This document shows positions 42,814-50,159 of a stretch of DNA of 64,000 nt, piece after piece. Position numbers and translations under genes: made by a program. Numbering within the stretch: the first letter of the stretch is position 1; every line of letters begins with the position of its first letter. The DNA comes from Mongoliibacter ruber (lineage in GTDB: Bacteria; Bacteroidota; Bacteroidia; Cytophagales; Cyclobacteriaceae): positions 124,001-188,000 of the forward strand of contig NZ_PVTR01000004.1 of the NCBI RefSeq assembly GCF_003003005.1, given 5' to 3'. The notes under the pieces are model-generated. The model made no database searches. It was not told the DNA's origin and saw nothing but the letters and a program-made list of their open reading frames with translations.

Positions 42814-44166
42814 TTAGTTTTTCAGATAAAATTGTTTACGAGGAATTGGCATTATTTCACTCTGTCTACCGTTGAAATAAATCACTTTTTCGCCATCATA
42901 GAAAGCTCCCTCTTCTAACATAATTCTAACATCTTTATTCCACTCCTGTACAAACACTACAGCGTTGAGTTCTATGGCATAGGCAGTATTTGGATACAAT
43001 GGATAGTCTCCTGCACCTGGTGTATCGCCTTGGTTGTCCCACATTCCTATTGTAGGACCTGAAGCATGTCCATGAGTACCCAAAGGATGTGAATAAATAC
43101 TACCATTGATCCCTTCACTTTCCATGATCCTTCTTGTTTCTCTAAGAATTTCATTTCCAGTGCGGCCTGTCTTAAATTGGGATGTAAGGATATCCTGAAG
43201 TCTATTCCCTACCTTAAAAGCATCTACAAGATATTTAGGAACCTCATTTTCTCCTGGTTTCAACACATAGGCCAGTTGTTGGGTATCTGTATTGAGGCGC
43301 AGGTATGTGATTCCGAAATCTATGTGTAACATATCTCCCGGCATGATCACTTGGCTATCGGCATTTACTGCAAAAGACCTCAAATGCTCTTTGGAGCTTG
43401 CATCAGGTCTTTGGATATCTACAGTTGGGTGAAACCAAGTATCCAATTTCAATTCCTTGATTCTTTCCCTGTACCACCACTGCACATCTTCTGTAGTAGT
43501 CACTCCAGGTGTGATTACGGCTTCAGAAAGTCCTTCCTGAATGATGCTGTTTGCCAAGGATTGGATATGACGGTAAGTTGCCATTTCGGATGGAGTTCTT
43601 GTCTCTAACCATCCAACCGCTAACTTTTCTGCAGAACTAACCCTGTCATGAAAACCATCTGGAAGGTATTTCATAAAAGAATTATATTCAGTAACATTTA
43701 GCCCATCAGCGTGTCCATAATTGTCTGAAATATTCAAACCTATTTTGGAAGGGTTTCGCTCTACAATTAGGTCAATCAAGGCCTTCCATTGGTCTGGCTG
43801 AGTTTCTGGTTCCCATGCTTTTTTAAATGCTTTTCCTACATCATATCGTGCCACTGCCAAGGTCTCTACTTCTGTAGAATTCGGAGCCTTGTACATCACT
43901 AACATTGTCCTTCTCCTGGCAGCGTGCCATGTACCTGGTAGAAATGTTCTGATGACGGGGTCTTCGTTATACTCTCTGGAGATTACCACCCACATGTCAA
44001 TATCTGCCCTATCCATCAATTCCGGAAGAATATTTTCTATTCTTTCATTCAGCCACTGATCGACCACAGTAGCTTGTTGTCTCTGGGTCAAGACGTCATG
44101 CTTTTGCGCAAAAGCAAGTCCTGAAAGACAAATTAAACATAAAGTAAATAGCGTGATTTTTTTCAT
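42814..44166 (-). CDS. Secreted M24-family metallopeptidase (Xaa-Pro aminopeptidase-like)
   Basis: A 450-residue exported member of the pita-bread fold M24 family. A signal peptide ends near LAFAQ (residue 21). The N-terminal domain (about 25-200) is the creatinase-type non-catalytic region. Metal ligands are visible as HIDFGITYLRLNTDTQ (two Asp positions, though spaced in an unusual way), the HPLGTHGHASGP histidine block, and the Glu positions in YAIELNAVVFVQEW and the EEGAFYDGEKV segment. The segment IGMWDNQG is typical of a Bacteroidota/Chlorobi subgroup. Possible prolidase or aminopeptidase activity, depending on whether all five ligands are conserved. Closely follows the thioesterase gene (12 bases). 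Confidence 0.88.
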   Translation of the reverse strand: MKKITLFTLCLICLSGLAFAQKHDVLTQRQQATVVDQWLNERIENILPELMDRADIDMWVVISREYNEDPVIRTFLPGTWHAARRRTMLVMYKAPNSTEVETLAVARYDVGKAFKKAWEPETQPDQWKALIDLIVERNPSKIGLNISDNYGHADGLNVTEYNSFMKYLPDGFHDRVSSAEKLAVGWLETRTPSEMATYRHIQSLANSIIQEGLSEAVITPGVTTTEDVQWWYRERIKELKLDTWFHPTVDIQRPDASSKEHLRSFAVNADSQVIMPGDMLHIDFGITYLRLNTDTQQLAYVLKPGENEVPKYLVDAFKVGNRLQDILTSQFKTGRTGNEILRETRRIMESEGINGSIYSHPLGTHGHASGPTIGMWDNQGDTPGAGDYPLYPNTAYAIELNAVVFVQEWNKDVRIMLEEGAFYDGEKVIYFNGRQSEIMPIPRKQFYLKN

Positions 44167-44178
44167 GTATAGTATAGT

Positions 44179-44733
44179 TTATGATTCGATGATGCATCTT
44201 TCATTTTCTAGGAGCCTTGACATTTCATCCTTATCCCAACTTTTTTTCATGGCTTCCATTTTTTCCTTATGGTCTTTTTTAAGCTTCTTTCTAAAAATCG
44301 CCTCCACAAACCTCCTGACATCTGTTTTACTTTCCAGAATCAGTTTGGGAACTTGAGTAGGTTTGTCATCGTCTCCCTTCGCCACCATCGTAAAATAGCA
44401 AGTATTCGTATGCTTGACAGTACCGGATTTGACATTTTCTGCTATCACCTTGATCCCGATTACCATTGAGCTATTCCCTACATAATTGACTGAACCTTTG
44501 AGTGAAACCAATTCACCAACGGCTACCGGCTGTAAAAAATCCACTGTATCCACCGACACGGTGACACAGTAAGCACCACTATGTTTACTCGCTGTAGCAA
44601 ATGCCACTTTATCCATGAGAGACAATAATATTCCTCCATGAATTTTACCACCGAAATTGGCATATGATGGTATCATTAATTCTGTAATGGTAGTCTGTGA
44701 AAAACTTACCGGTTTTGCTTTGTCTTTTTCCAT
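44179..44733 (-). CDS. Acyl-CoA thioesterase, hotdog fold
   Basis: A 184-residue hotdog-fold thioesterase of the YciA/BACH-like class, hydrolysing acyl-CoA to free acid and CoA in the cytosol. Characteristic features: ANFGGKIHGGILLSLMDKVAF (active-site loop before the hotdog helix), HSGAYCVTVSVDTVDFLQPV and CYFTMVAKGDDDKP. The C-terminal 50 residues form a basic helical tail (FRKKLKKDHKEKMEAMKK). It lies 12 bases upstream of the M24 gene and 41 bases downstream of the MATE gene; all are on the minus strand and may share a transcript. Confidence 0.93.
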   Translation of the reverse strand: MEKDKAKPVSFSQTTITELMIPSYANFGGKIHGGILLSLMDKVAFATASKHSGAYCVTVSVDTVDFLQPVAVGELVSLKGSVNYVGNSSMVIGIKVIAENVKSGTVKHTNTCYFTMVAKGDDDKPTQVPKLILESKTDVRRFVEAIFRKKLKKDHKEKMEAMKKSWDKDEMSRLLENERCIIES

Positions 44734-44774
44734 AAATTATTCGGAAAATAGGAAAGAATACCAGAATTAAAAAG

Positions 44775-46142
44775 TCAAGTTACAGGACGGAAGTTACTTT
44801 CTTGGACTTTCAGTAATTTGTTGCTTAGAGAATGAAATCTATATAGTAAAAGGATGCCTGTCACTGTAAGTCCCACCAAAAGCCCAATCCAAATGCCTAC
44901 TTCTTCCATACCCATATAAAAGGCAAATACATATCCCAAAGGCAGGCCAATCACCCAATAGGCGATCAACGTAACTATTGTCGGTACTTTCACATCTGAC
45001 ATCCCCCGCAAAGCCCCTAATCCAACCACCTGAATGCCATCAGAGAGTTGGAACAAACCGGCGATGATAAGTAATGTAGCGCTCATTTTGATCACTTCTA
45101 CATCATCTATGTACAAGGATGGGAGGAATTCTCTGAAAGCGATAAAAAATATTGCTGTAACACTCATAAACATGGTCACCATCGCAAATATTGTAAAACC
45201 TACCTCCCTCAAACTGATGATATCTTTTTTACCCAATTGATTTCCTACCCTGACCATAGCTGCCGCAGACAAGCCAGAAGCCATCATATAACTTACGGAT
45301 GCCAGATTGATGGCTATCTGATGTGCAGCAAGCGCATTGACCCCTATCCAACCCATCATGATTGCAGCTGTGCTAAATGCTCCTACTTCAAAAATAAACT
45401 GAAAACCTGTAGGCACTCCAATCCTCAATAATTTTGAAAGCATTGGAAAACTTAAATTCTTAAATCCAAAATTGAGTTCAAATGGTTTGTATCGTTTGGA
45501 TTTCCATACATAGTATGCAATGGCTATACCCATGAGTACCCTTGAGATTAAAGTGGCCCAGCCAGCGCCATTTAGTCCCATAGCAGGAAAACCTAAGTTA
45601 CCGTATATCAAGACCCAGTTCAGAAAAACATTTAACCCATTGCATACCAAGGTGATGTACATGGCTTGTTTGGTTTGAGACAATCCTTCTGCAAACTGTT
45701 TGAATGTCTGAAAAAACATAAATGGCAACAGAGATAAGGTAATGATAGCCAAGTAGGGAATGGCCAATACCACTACTTCTTCAGGTTGATTCAGAAAATT
45801 GAGCATTGGTGAAAAAAGAACAATGATCAAAAAAAGCATCACCCCTGTAAGCAGGTTAATTACAAAGCCATGGTTGAAAATTCTAGAAATTCTTTTAGGC
45901 CTTCCATTTCCGTCTGCCATCGCCACCAATGGTGTAATGGCCATAGATACACCTATCCCAAACATCAGGACGACGAAGAAAATACTATTGGCCAAGGAGG
46001 CTGCAGCCAAAGGTTCGGCTCCAAGTCTTCCCACCATCATACTATCGGCAACACCCACCAATACCTGTCCTAGCTGACTCAACATGACTGGATAAGCCAA
46101 GTAAAAAGTTTTGGAAAAATTTTCTTTGAAATTGAGCATCAT
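44775..46142 (-). CDS. MATE-family efflux transporter
   Basis: A 455-residue transporter with twelve predicted helices, arranged as two bundles of six. Typical NorM/MATE features: YPVMLSQLGQVLVGVADSMMVG at the start, the GVSMAITPLVA segment, ICNGLNVFLNWVLIYG-like helix 5 (CNGLNVFLNWVLIYGNLG), HQIAINLASVSYMMASGLSAAAMVRVGNQLG in the second half, and GLGALRGMSDVKVPTIVTL. It would extrude cationic drugs or flavonoid-like compounds with Na+ or H+. The start may be at the second Met. First of a minus-strand run with the thioesterase and M24 genes. Confidence 0.95.
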   Translation of the reverse strand: MMLNFKENFSKTFYLAYPVMLSQLGQVLVGVADSMMVGRLGAEPLAAASLANSIFFVVLMFGIGVSMAITPLVAMADGNGRPKRISRIFNHGFVINLLTGVMLFLIIVLFSPMLNFLNQPEEVVVLAIPYLAIITLSLLPFMFFQTFKQFAEGLSQTKQAMYITLVCNGLNVFLNWVLIYGNLGFPAMGLNGAGWATLISRVLMGIAIAYYVWKSKRYKPFELNFGFKNLSFPMLSKLLRIGVPTGFQFIFEVGAFSTAAIMMGWIGVNALAAHQIAINLASVSYMMASGLSAAAMVRVGNQLGKKDIISLREVGFTIFAMVTMFMSVTAIFFIAFREFLPSLYIDDVEVIKMSATLLIIAGLFQLSDGIQVVGLGALRGMSDVKVPTIVTLIAYWVIGLPLGYVFAFYMGMEEVGIWIGLLVGLTVTGILLLYRFHSLSNKLLKVQESNFRPVT

Positions 46143-46363
46143 TTACCCTTTAATATGATACAGGCTGGAATACCTGTAAATAATTGAGCACAAATTTATA
46201 CCGAATTCTGCATAAATAGGTACTCTTTAGTGATAGATACCGCGACAACTCTCCGCAGGCTGAACAGAGTGCCTAGGTATCAAAACAATAGGTAAAACAT
46301 AATTGATTCATGTTTTGTCCAAAAATAGGTTATTCATTCTCTGTAGGTTTCCTACGCAAGCTA
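46143..46363. other. Structured 221-base intergenic region
   Basis: Two inverted-repeat features lie here. GATACC (46236-46241)/GGTATC (46276-46281) encloses AACTCT-AGAGT pairing, an imperfect long hairpin. GTAGG (46343-46347) and CCTAC (46351-46355) form a short hairpin within TCTCTG/CAGAGA flanks right after the NUDIX stop. They could be a small RNA or terminator structures. No coding frame is supported. Confidence 0.4.
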
Positions 46364-46915
46364 TCAGAGATTTTTCAACCGTGCTACTTTCAATAGCCCC
46401 GCAATAGATATTGCATCAGTTATTTTTCCATCCATCACCTGTTGAATGGCCTCTTTCAAGGACAATTTCACCACCTGAAGGTCTTCCGTTTCTTCAAATT
46501 CAGTTTCCCCCATGGTCAGGTTCTCCGCCAAAAACACAAAACCTTCTTCATCAGTCACCGAATTGGACGTATGGATTCTCATGATGTTTGTCCATTTTCT
46601 TGCAGTAATACCGGTTTCTTCTTTTAGTTCTCTTTTTGCCGAATCCAAGATATCCTTTTCCAAAAGACCTCCACCCATTGGTATTTCCCAGGAGTACTCA
46701 TTCAATGTGTAGCGAAACTGACCCACCAGCCATGTATTACCTTCCTCATCGACAGGGATTATTCCCAAAGCTTTGTTTTTGAAAGAGACTTTGCCGTAAA
46801 TGCCATCTTTCCCAGAAGGAATCACTACTTGGTGTTCTTCCACTTTGATCCAGGGATTTTGATAAATTTCTTTAGTCGATTTGGTTTTCCAAGGGTTTTG
46901 CATATTCTTAGACAT
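46364..46915 (-). CDS. NUDIX hydrolase, probable ADP-ribose pyrophosphatase type
   Basis: A cytosolic NUDIX enzyme that cleaves nucleoside diphosphate derivatives (ADP-ribose or ADP-sugar most likely), about 183 residues from ATG 46915 or 179 from ATG 46903. The Nudix box GGGLLEKDILDSAKRELKEE ends with RELKEETGI exactly as REUxEExGU; the usual earlier Glu is displaced by one position (EK rather than GE). The substrate part begins YQNPWIKVEEHQVV and the end carries LKEAIQQVMDGKITD. The larger open frame (to 46945) would run into the terminator of the upstream Lrp gene. Two to four of the codons near the start are uncertain, and the start likely depends on read-through or a promoter inside lrp. 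Confidence 0.9.
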   Translation of the reverse strand: MSKNMQNPWKTKSTKEIYQNPWIKVEEHQVVIPSGKDGIYGKVSFKNKALGIIPVDEEGNTWLVGQFRYTLNEYSWEIPMGGGLLEKDILDSAKRELKEETGITARKWTNIMRIHTSNSVTDEEGFVFLAENLTMGETEFEETEDLQVVKLSLKEAIQQVMDGKITDAISIAGLLKVARLKNL

Positions 46916-46942
46916 AAAAAAAGGGTGACTTATCAGCCACCC
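46916..46942 (-). terminator. Terminator of the lrp-type gene
   Basis: GGGTGACT (46923-46930) pairs with AGCCACCC (46935-46942), one mismatch. On the minus strand the hairpin is followed by seven T residues from the A-run at 46916-46922. It lies just 21 bases beyond the Lrp stop and abuts the NUDIX start. Confidence 0.8.
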
Positions 46943-46962
46943 CAAGTATCGATTTTTTTTGC

Positions 46963-47445
46963 TTATGCTGGTATAGGAAGTACTTTACTGTCCTTAAAAG
47001 TAGAAAGAATTACCATAGACTGCATAGAGTCAACTTCTTTGATTTCTGAAACTTTTTCCAACATGAGTTTCTGATAGGCGGTAATATCTTTAGCGATGAT
47101 TTTCAAAATAAAATCCCCAGTTCCTGTAATGTGGTGACATTCGATAACCTCAGGAATCTGATTGATTTCTCTCATAAAAGCGTCGATGTTTCCTTTGTTG
47201 TGTCCGATTAAGCTGACCAACACAAAAGTACTTACACCAAGGCCGATTCTCTCTGGATCAAGCTTTGCATGGTAGCTTTTAATAATTCCTGATTGCTCTA
47301 ATTTCTTAACCCTTTCCAATGTAGGCGCTGGAGAAAGTCCAATATCTTTGGATAGCTGGGCGTTGGTGATTTTGGCGTTCGCTTGTAAGATTTCAAGAAT
47401 CTTTCGGTCTATTTTATCGAATTTCACTCTTATGCTATTATCCAT
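46963..47445 (-). CDS. Lrp/AsnC-family transcriptional regulator
   Basis: A 160-residue feast/famine regulator. The N-terminal winged-helix (residues 9-60) has KIDRKILEILQANAKITNAQ, then LSKDIGLSPAPTLERVKKLE, the recognition-helix pattern of the family. The C-terminal RAM domain (about 75-150) carries IPEVIECHHITGTGDFILKI, the amino-acid-binding loop, and LEKVSEIKEVDSMQSMVIL. Such proteins sense amino acids and regulate amino-acid metabolism. Upstream is an 18-bp palindrome (47496-47513) and a -7 match on the minus strand, suggesting autoregulation. Targets unknown; the peptide/amino-acid genes of the window are candidates. Confidence 0.95.
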   Translation of the reverse strand: MDNSIRVKFDKIDRKILEILQANAKITNAQLSKDIGLSPAPTLERVKKLEQSGIIKSYHAKLDPERIGLGVSTFVLVSLIGHNKGNIDAFMREINQIPEVIECHHITGTGDFILKIIAKDITAYQKLMLEKVSEIKEVDSMQSMVILSTFKDSKVLPIPA

Positions 47446-47476
47446 GATTATATTATTTACAAAATTTTATGTTGTG

Positions 47477-47513
47477 CAAAGTTAATATTTTTTAAAATTG
47501 TTTTAAAACAATT
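47477..47513 (-). promoter_or_regulatory. 18-bp palindrome plus -7 box upstream of the Lrp-type gene
   Basis: AATTGTTTTAAAACAATT (47496-47513) is a perfect 18-bp palindrome. On the minus strand TAACTTTG (47484-47477) matches TAnnTTTG exactly, 33 bases ahead of the start codon. The palindrome covers the region upstream of the -7 box, as expected for autoregulation by a dimeric regulator. Confidence 0.55.
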
Positions 47514-47655
47514 CTCAACAAAAAACGAGCGAGTTTTCGAAATATTGTTATTTGAATGCTTGATTTTTGTGCTAGTAACAGGGCAAAATTTCCAAGTATT
47601 GAGAAATTTTCAAATTATCTCCTGTGTTTATATGACCAAGTACGGAATATCTCCA

Positions 47656-48849
47656 TTAAAGTTTATTCTTTTTGATGTATTCTCTGGCTTCCTTGTGAGC
47701 GGGGTGTTTTCTTTTGGCATATTTCTTCACTTGATTGAAATATGTCTTCGCCATTTTCTTGTCTTTGGCCTCATTTGCCATTTTCCCAAGCGCAATCAGC
47801 GAATACAAATAATAACCGCTTTCCTGACTTTCGGACTCTTCTCCATATGACAAGGTTTTTAAATAATACTTCTTGGCTTCGCCTTTATTATTGATCCTTT
47901 CATTAAATTGAGCTATGTAAAAAGCCGCATACCTTCCACTGTTGGATTCATACCCAGTCCAATTTTCATCTATCCTATTTAATATAACTTCTGATACTTC
48001 TTTGGCTTCCATCACCCTACCTACAGTATATAACTGTCTGGCATATGACCTGTGGAAGTAAGGGTTATTGGGGTATTTATTGTGAAGGTATTCAGTGATC
48101 GCTAGAGCTTTATATGGCTGCTTTTCTTCTGCTCCATACAACCTAAAGAGGAAGTATTGGGCCTCTACCCTGGCATAAAATGCATTCTGAGCAACATCCT
48201 CTAGCTGTTGAAGCCCAAGATTCTTATCTCCCTTCGGAAAAAGAGCTACTACAGGTTTCAACAAGGGGTAATTTTCAGGGATCCAAACTGAAAAATAGTT
48301 GAAAAGTGCATCACCTAAAAGTAGCTCCGGGTTCAACTCATCCTCTCCCCTACTCAAATTGAGGTATTTCAATGCGTTTTTCCCTGCAAAAGTGGCTTTG
48401 GTCCAACTCTTACGCTCACTCAGTAAGCGGCCCTGAAAACCATATGCTCCAGCTAAGAAGAATGCTGCTTCTTTGTTTTCAGGATCTTCATCAAGTATTT
48501 TCTTTGCCTTATCGATCACAATATCCATCTGATTCAAAAATCGGGTATCGTACCTTTTATTTTCAATGTCAGGGGCAATCTTCCACCAAGTACTCAGTCC
48601 ATTCAGAAAATAAGGCAGCGGATGCTCCGGATATTGGTATTGCATGACCCTAAACCCACGTTCTGCATTCTCAAAGTCAAAGTTATAAAGCGAATTGACA
48701 TTTTCGGTAATCCTAAACTGAAGCCCTTTATCCAACAAGAGATAAGGGGAGTTATCATTTACAAAATCATCTAAAGGTGGCTCTTGGGCTTCTGTAAGAA
48801 AGCTGGAACATACCAGGAATAAGACAATGAAGAATTGGGTTTTCAACAT
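47656..48849 (-). CDS. Secreted TPR-type protein, unassigned
   Basis: A 397-residue exported protein. The signal peptide ends near FLTEAQ (residue 22). The remainder is helical with TPR-like pairs: FENAERGFRVMQYQYPEHPLPYFLNG, ENKEAAFFLAGAYGFQGRLL, PYKALAITEYLHNKYPNNPYFH, NKGEAKKYYLKTLSYGEES, and KMAKTYFNQVKKYAKRKHPAH. Basic C-terminus (REYIKKNKL). Such proteins usually scaffold protein-protein interactions in the periplasm. No partner is evident: the neighbours are Lrp on one side and a divergent membrane protein on the other. No terminator is recognised downstream. Confidence 0.82.
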   Translation of the reverse strand: MLKTQFFIVLFLVCSSFLTEAQEPPLDDFVNDNSPYLLLDKGLQFRITENVNSLYNFDFENAERGFRVMQYQYPEHPLPYFLNGLSTWWKIAPDIENKRYDTRFLNQMDIVIDKAKKILDEDPENKEAAFFLAGAYGFQGRLLSERKSWTKATFAGKNALKYLNLSRGEDELNPELLLGDALFNYFSVWIPENYPLLKPVVALFPKGDKNLGLQQLEDVAQNAFYARVEAQYFLFRLYGAEEKQPYKALAITEYLHNKYPNNPYFHRSYARQLYTVGRVMEAKEVSEVILNRIDENWTGYESNSGRYAAFYIAQFNERINNKGEAKKYYLKTLSYGEESESQESGYYLYSLIALGKMANEAKDKKMAKTYFNQVKKYAKRKHPAHKEAREYIKKNKL

Positions 48850-48925
48850 ACATATTTCAATTTTGAGGCAAAACTATAGTCAATTCCAAACAATCATTTA
48901 GATTTGGTAATATTTATTTAGAATT

Positions 48926-49576
48926 ATGCCAAAAACGCACAGCCCAATTTCTCAACGAATAGAATCATCTTTAGATTTCGATAAACGTGTGTTTTTTTTG
49001 ATTTTGGTTATTTTATTTTTGACCATTAGAATCATTACAAACGATATTATCATAAAATCAATTCCAGGGTATGAAGAATTGGAAGCTGACGGGGCTTTTT
49101 CTTACATGCATATTTTCAATACACTCAATTACCTATGGACACCATTTTCGCTGTTGTGGAAGTTTACCCTCACAGCATTTGTGATATGGACGGGTGCCTT
49201 TGCCTTTGGACACAAAGTTTCTTTCAAGGCACTCTGGCAATTTGTGATGGTGGCTGAGTTGGTTTTTCTTTTTCCTGAAATAATCCGGATGCTTGTATTT
49301 ATCAATCCGGCAGAAAGCACTTCTTATATCGAAATCAAAAACTACTACCCTTTATCTCTACTTCAACTATTTGATGCAAGTGAAATTTCGGCGAAATACC
49401 TTTACCCCCTTCAAGCTATAAATTTCTTTGAGTTACTCTATGTGGCAGTACTTGTATTGGGTTTTCACACTTTGAGTTATAGATCTATCAGGGAATCATC
49501 AATAGTAGTGGTGTGCAGCTACTTTTTATTGTTTTTACTTTGGTTGTTGTTTTATATTTTAGTTTATCGAGGATAA
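48926..49576 (+). CDS. Unrecognised multi-pass membrane protein
   Basis: A 216-residue protein with five or so hydrophobic helices: VFFLILVILFLTIRIITNDI, LWTPFSLLWKFTLTAFVIW, FVMVAELVFLFPEIIRMLVF, NFFELLYVAVLVLGFHTL and SIVVVCSYFLLFLLWLLFYI. The arrangement resembles YIP1-type membrane proteins, but the assignment is weak. A polar N-terminal 20 residues and a charged loop between helices 1 and 2 (SIPGYEELEADGAFSYMHIF) are present. It is divergent from the TPR gene and followed by a terminator at 49591. Confidence 0.7.
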   Translation: MPKTHSPISQRIESSLDFDKRVFFLILVILFLTIRIITNDIIIKSIPGYEELEADGAFSYMHIFNTLNYLWTPFSLLWKFTLTAFVIWTGAFAFGHKVSFKALWQFVMVAELVFLFPEIIRMLVFINPAESTSYIEIKNYYPLSLLQLFDASEISAKYLYPLQAINFFELLYVAVLVLGFHTLSYRSIRESSIVVVCSYFLLFLLWLLFYILVYRG

Positions 49577-49590
49577 AGCAAAGTTCAAAA

Positions 49591-49622
49591 AAAAAGCCTC
49601 CCATTAAAAAGAGAGGCTTTTT
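49591..49622. terminator. Bidirectional terminator
   Basis: AAAAAGCCTC (49591-49600) and GAGGCTTTTT (49613-49622) are perfectly complementary over 10 bp with A/T tails on both sides. It serves the membrane protein ending at 49576 (+) and the PRC-barrel gene ending at 49628 (-). Confidence 0.9.
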
Positions 49623-49627
49623 ACTTT

Positions 49628-50017
49628 TTACAATGACCTTCTTTGACTTCTGGTAGGTACACCGTAGTATTTAAAAGCAGCAGCAATTACACCCGATTGT
49701 GGTGCTACAGGCCATTCCTTCTGGTCAAATCCAGGTGAATTTTCCAGTTTTTCCTTGTCTACGTCCAAGGTGATGACTTCTTCACCCGAGCTTTGTGCCC
49801 TTACAAATGACAGTGCTTCCCATGGGACTGCAAAATATTTGCTTCCAAGGTTTAAGAATCCACTGTTCACCGAAAGTACAGCATAAGCCACTTCGCCTGT
49901 GTCAGTGTATAACATAACTTCTTTGATCTCCCCTACGTCTTCATCTCTAAGGTTTTTGACATTGGTACCAACCACTGATGAGGCTGATAATAAAATGGTT
50001 GCATCTGGATTTTCCAT
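49628..50017 (-). CDS. PRC-barrel domain protein
   Basis: A 129-residue PRC-barrel protein (RimM/photosynthetic reaction-centre H-type beta barrel). The core reads SSVVGTNVKNLRDEDVGEI, EVMLYTDTGEVAYAVLSVNS and KYFAVPWEALSF, the usual PRC pattern of two related strands. No signal peptide. Such small proteins are often stress-linked and of unknown mechanism. It is divergent from the M3 peptidase (142 bases), with a weak -7-like TAAATTTG (50113-50120) in between on the + strand. Confidence 0.87.
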   Translation of the reverse strand: MENPDATILLSASSVVGTNVKNLRDEDVGEIKEVMLYTDTGEVAYAVLSVNSGFLNLGSKYFAVPWEALSFVRAQSSGEEVITLDVDKEKLENSPGFDQKEWPVAPQSGVIAAAFKYYGVPTRSQRRSL

Positions 50018-50159
50018 ATCGTTGTTATTTTTTGGTTAAATTTTAGAATTCATTACTATTCAATTAAATCCAATCTTAATGCCACCGACCAACTTATAGA
50101 AAATAAGATCCTTAAATTTGTAAGCTTACGATTCAAAAAATTCACAAAAATCAACATAA

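Noticed and set aside
45034-46077. Several + strand open frames opposite the MATE gene
   Set aside because: They lie entirely over a well-supported transporter gene on the other strand and have no domain or start-context support.
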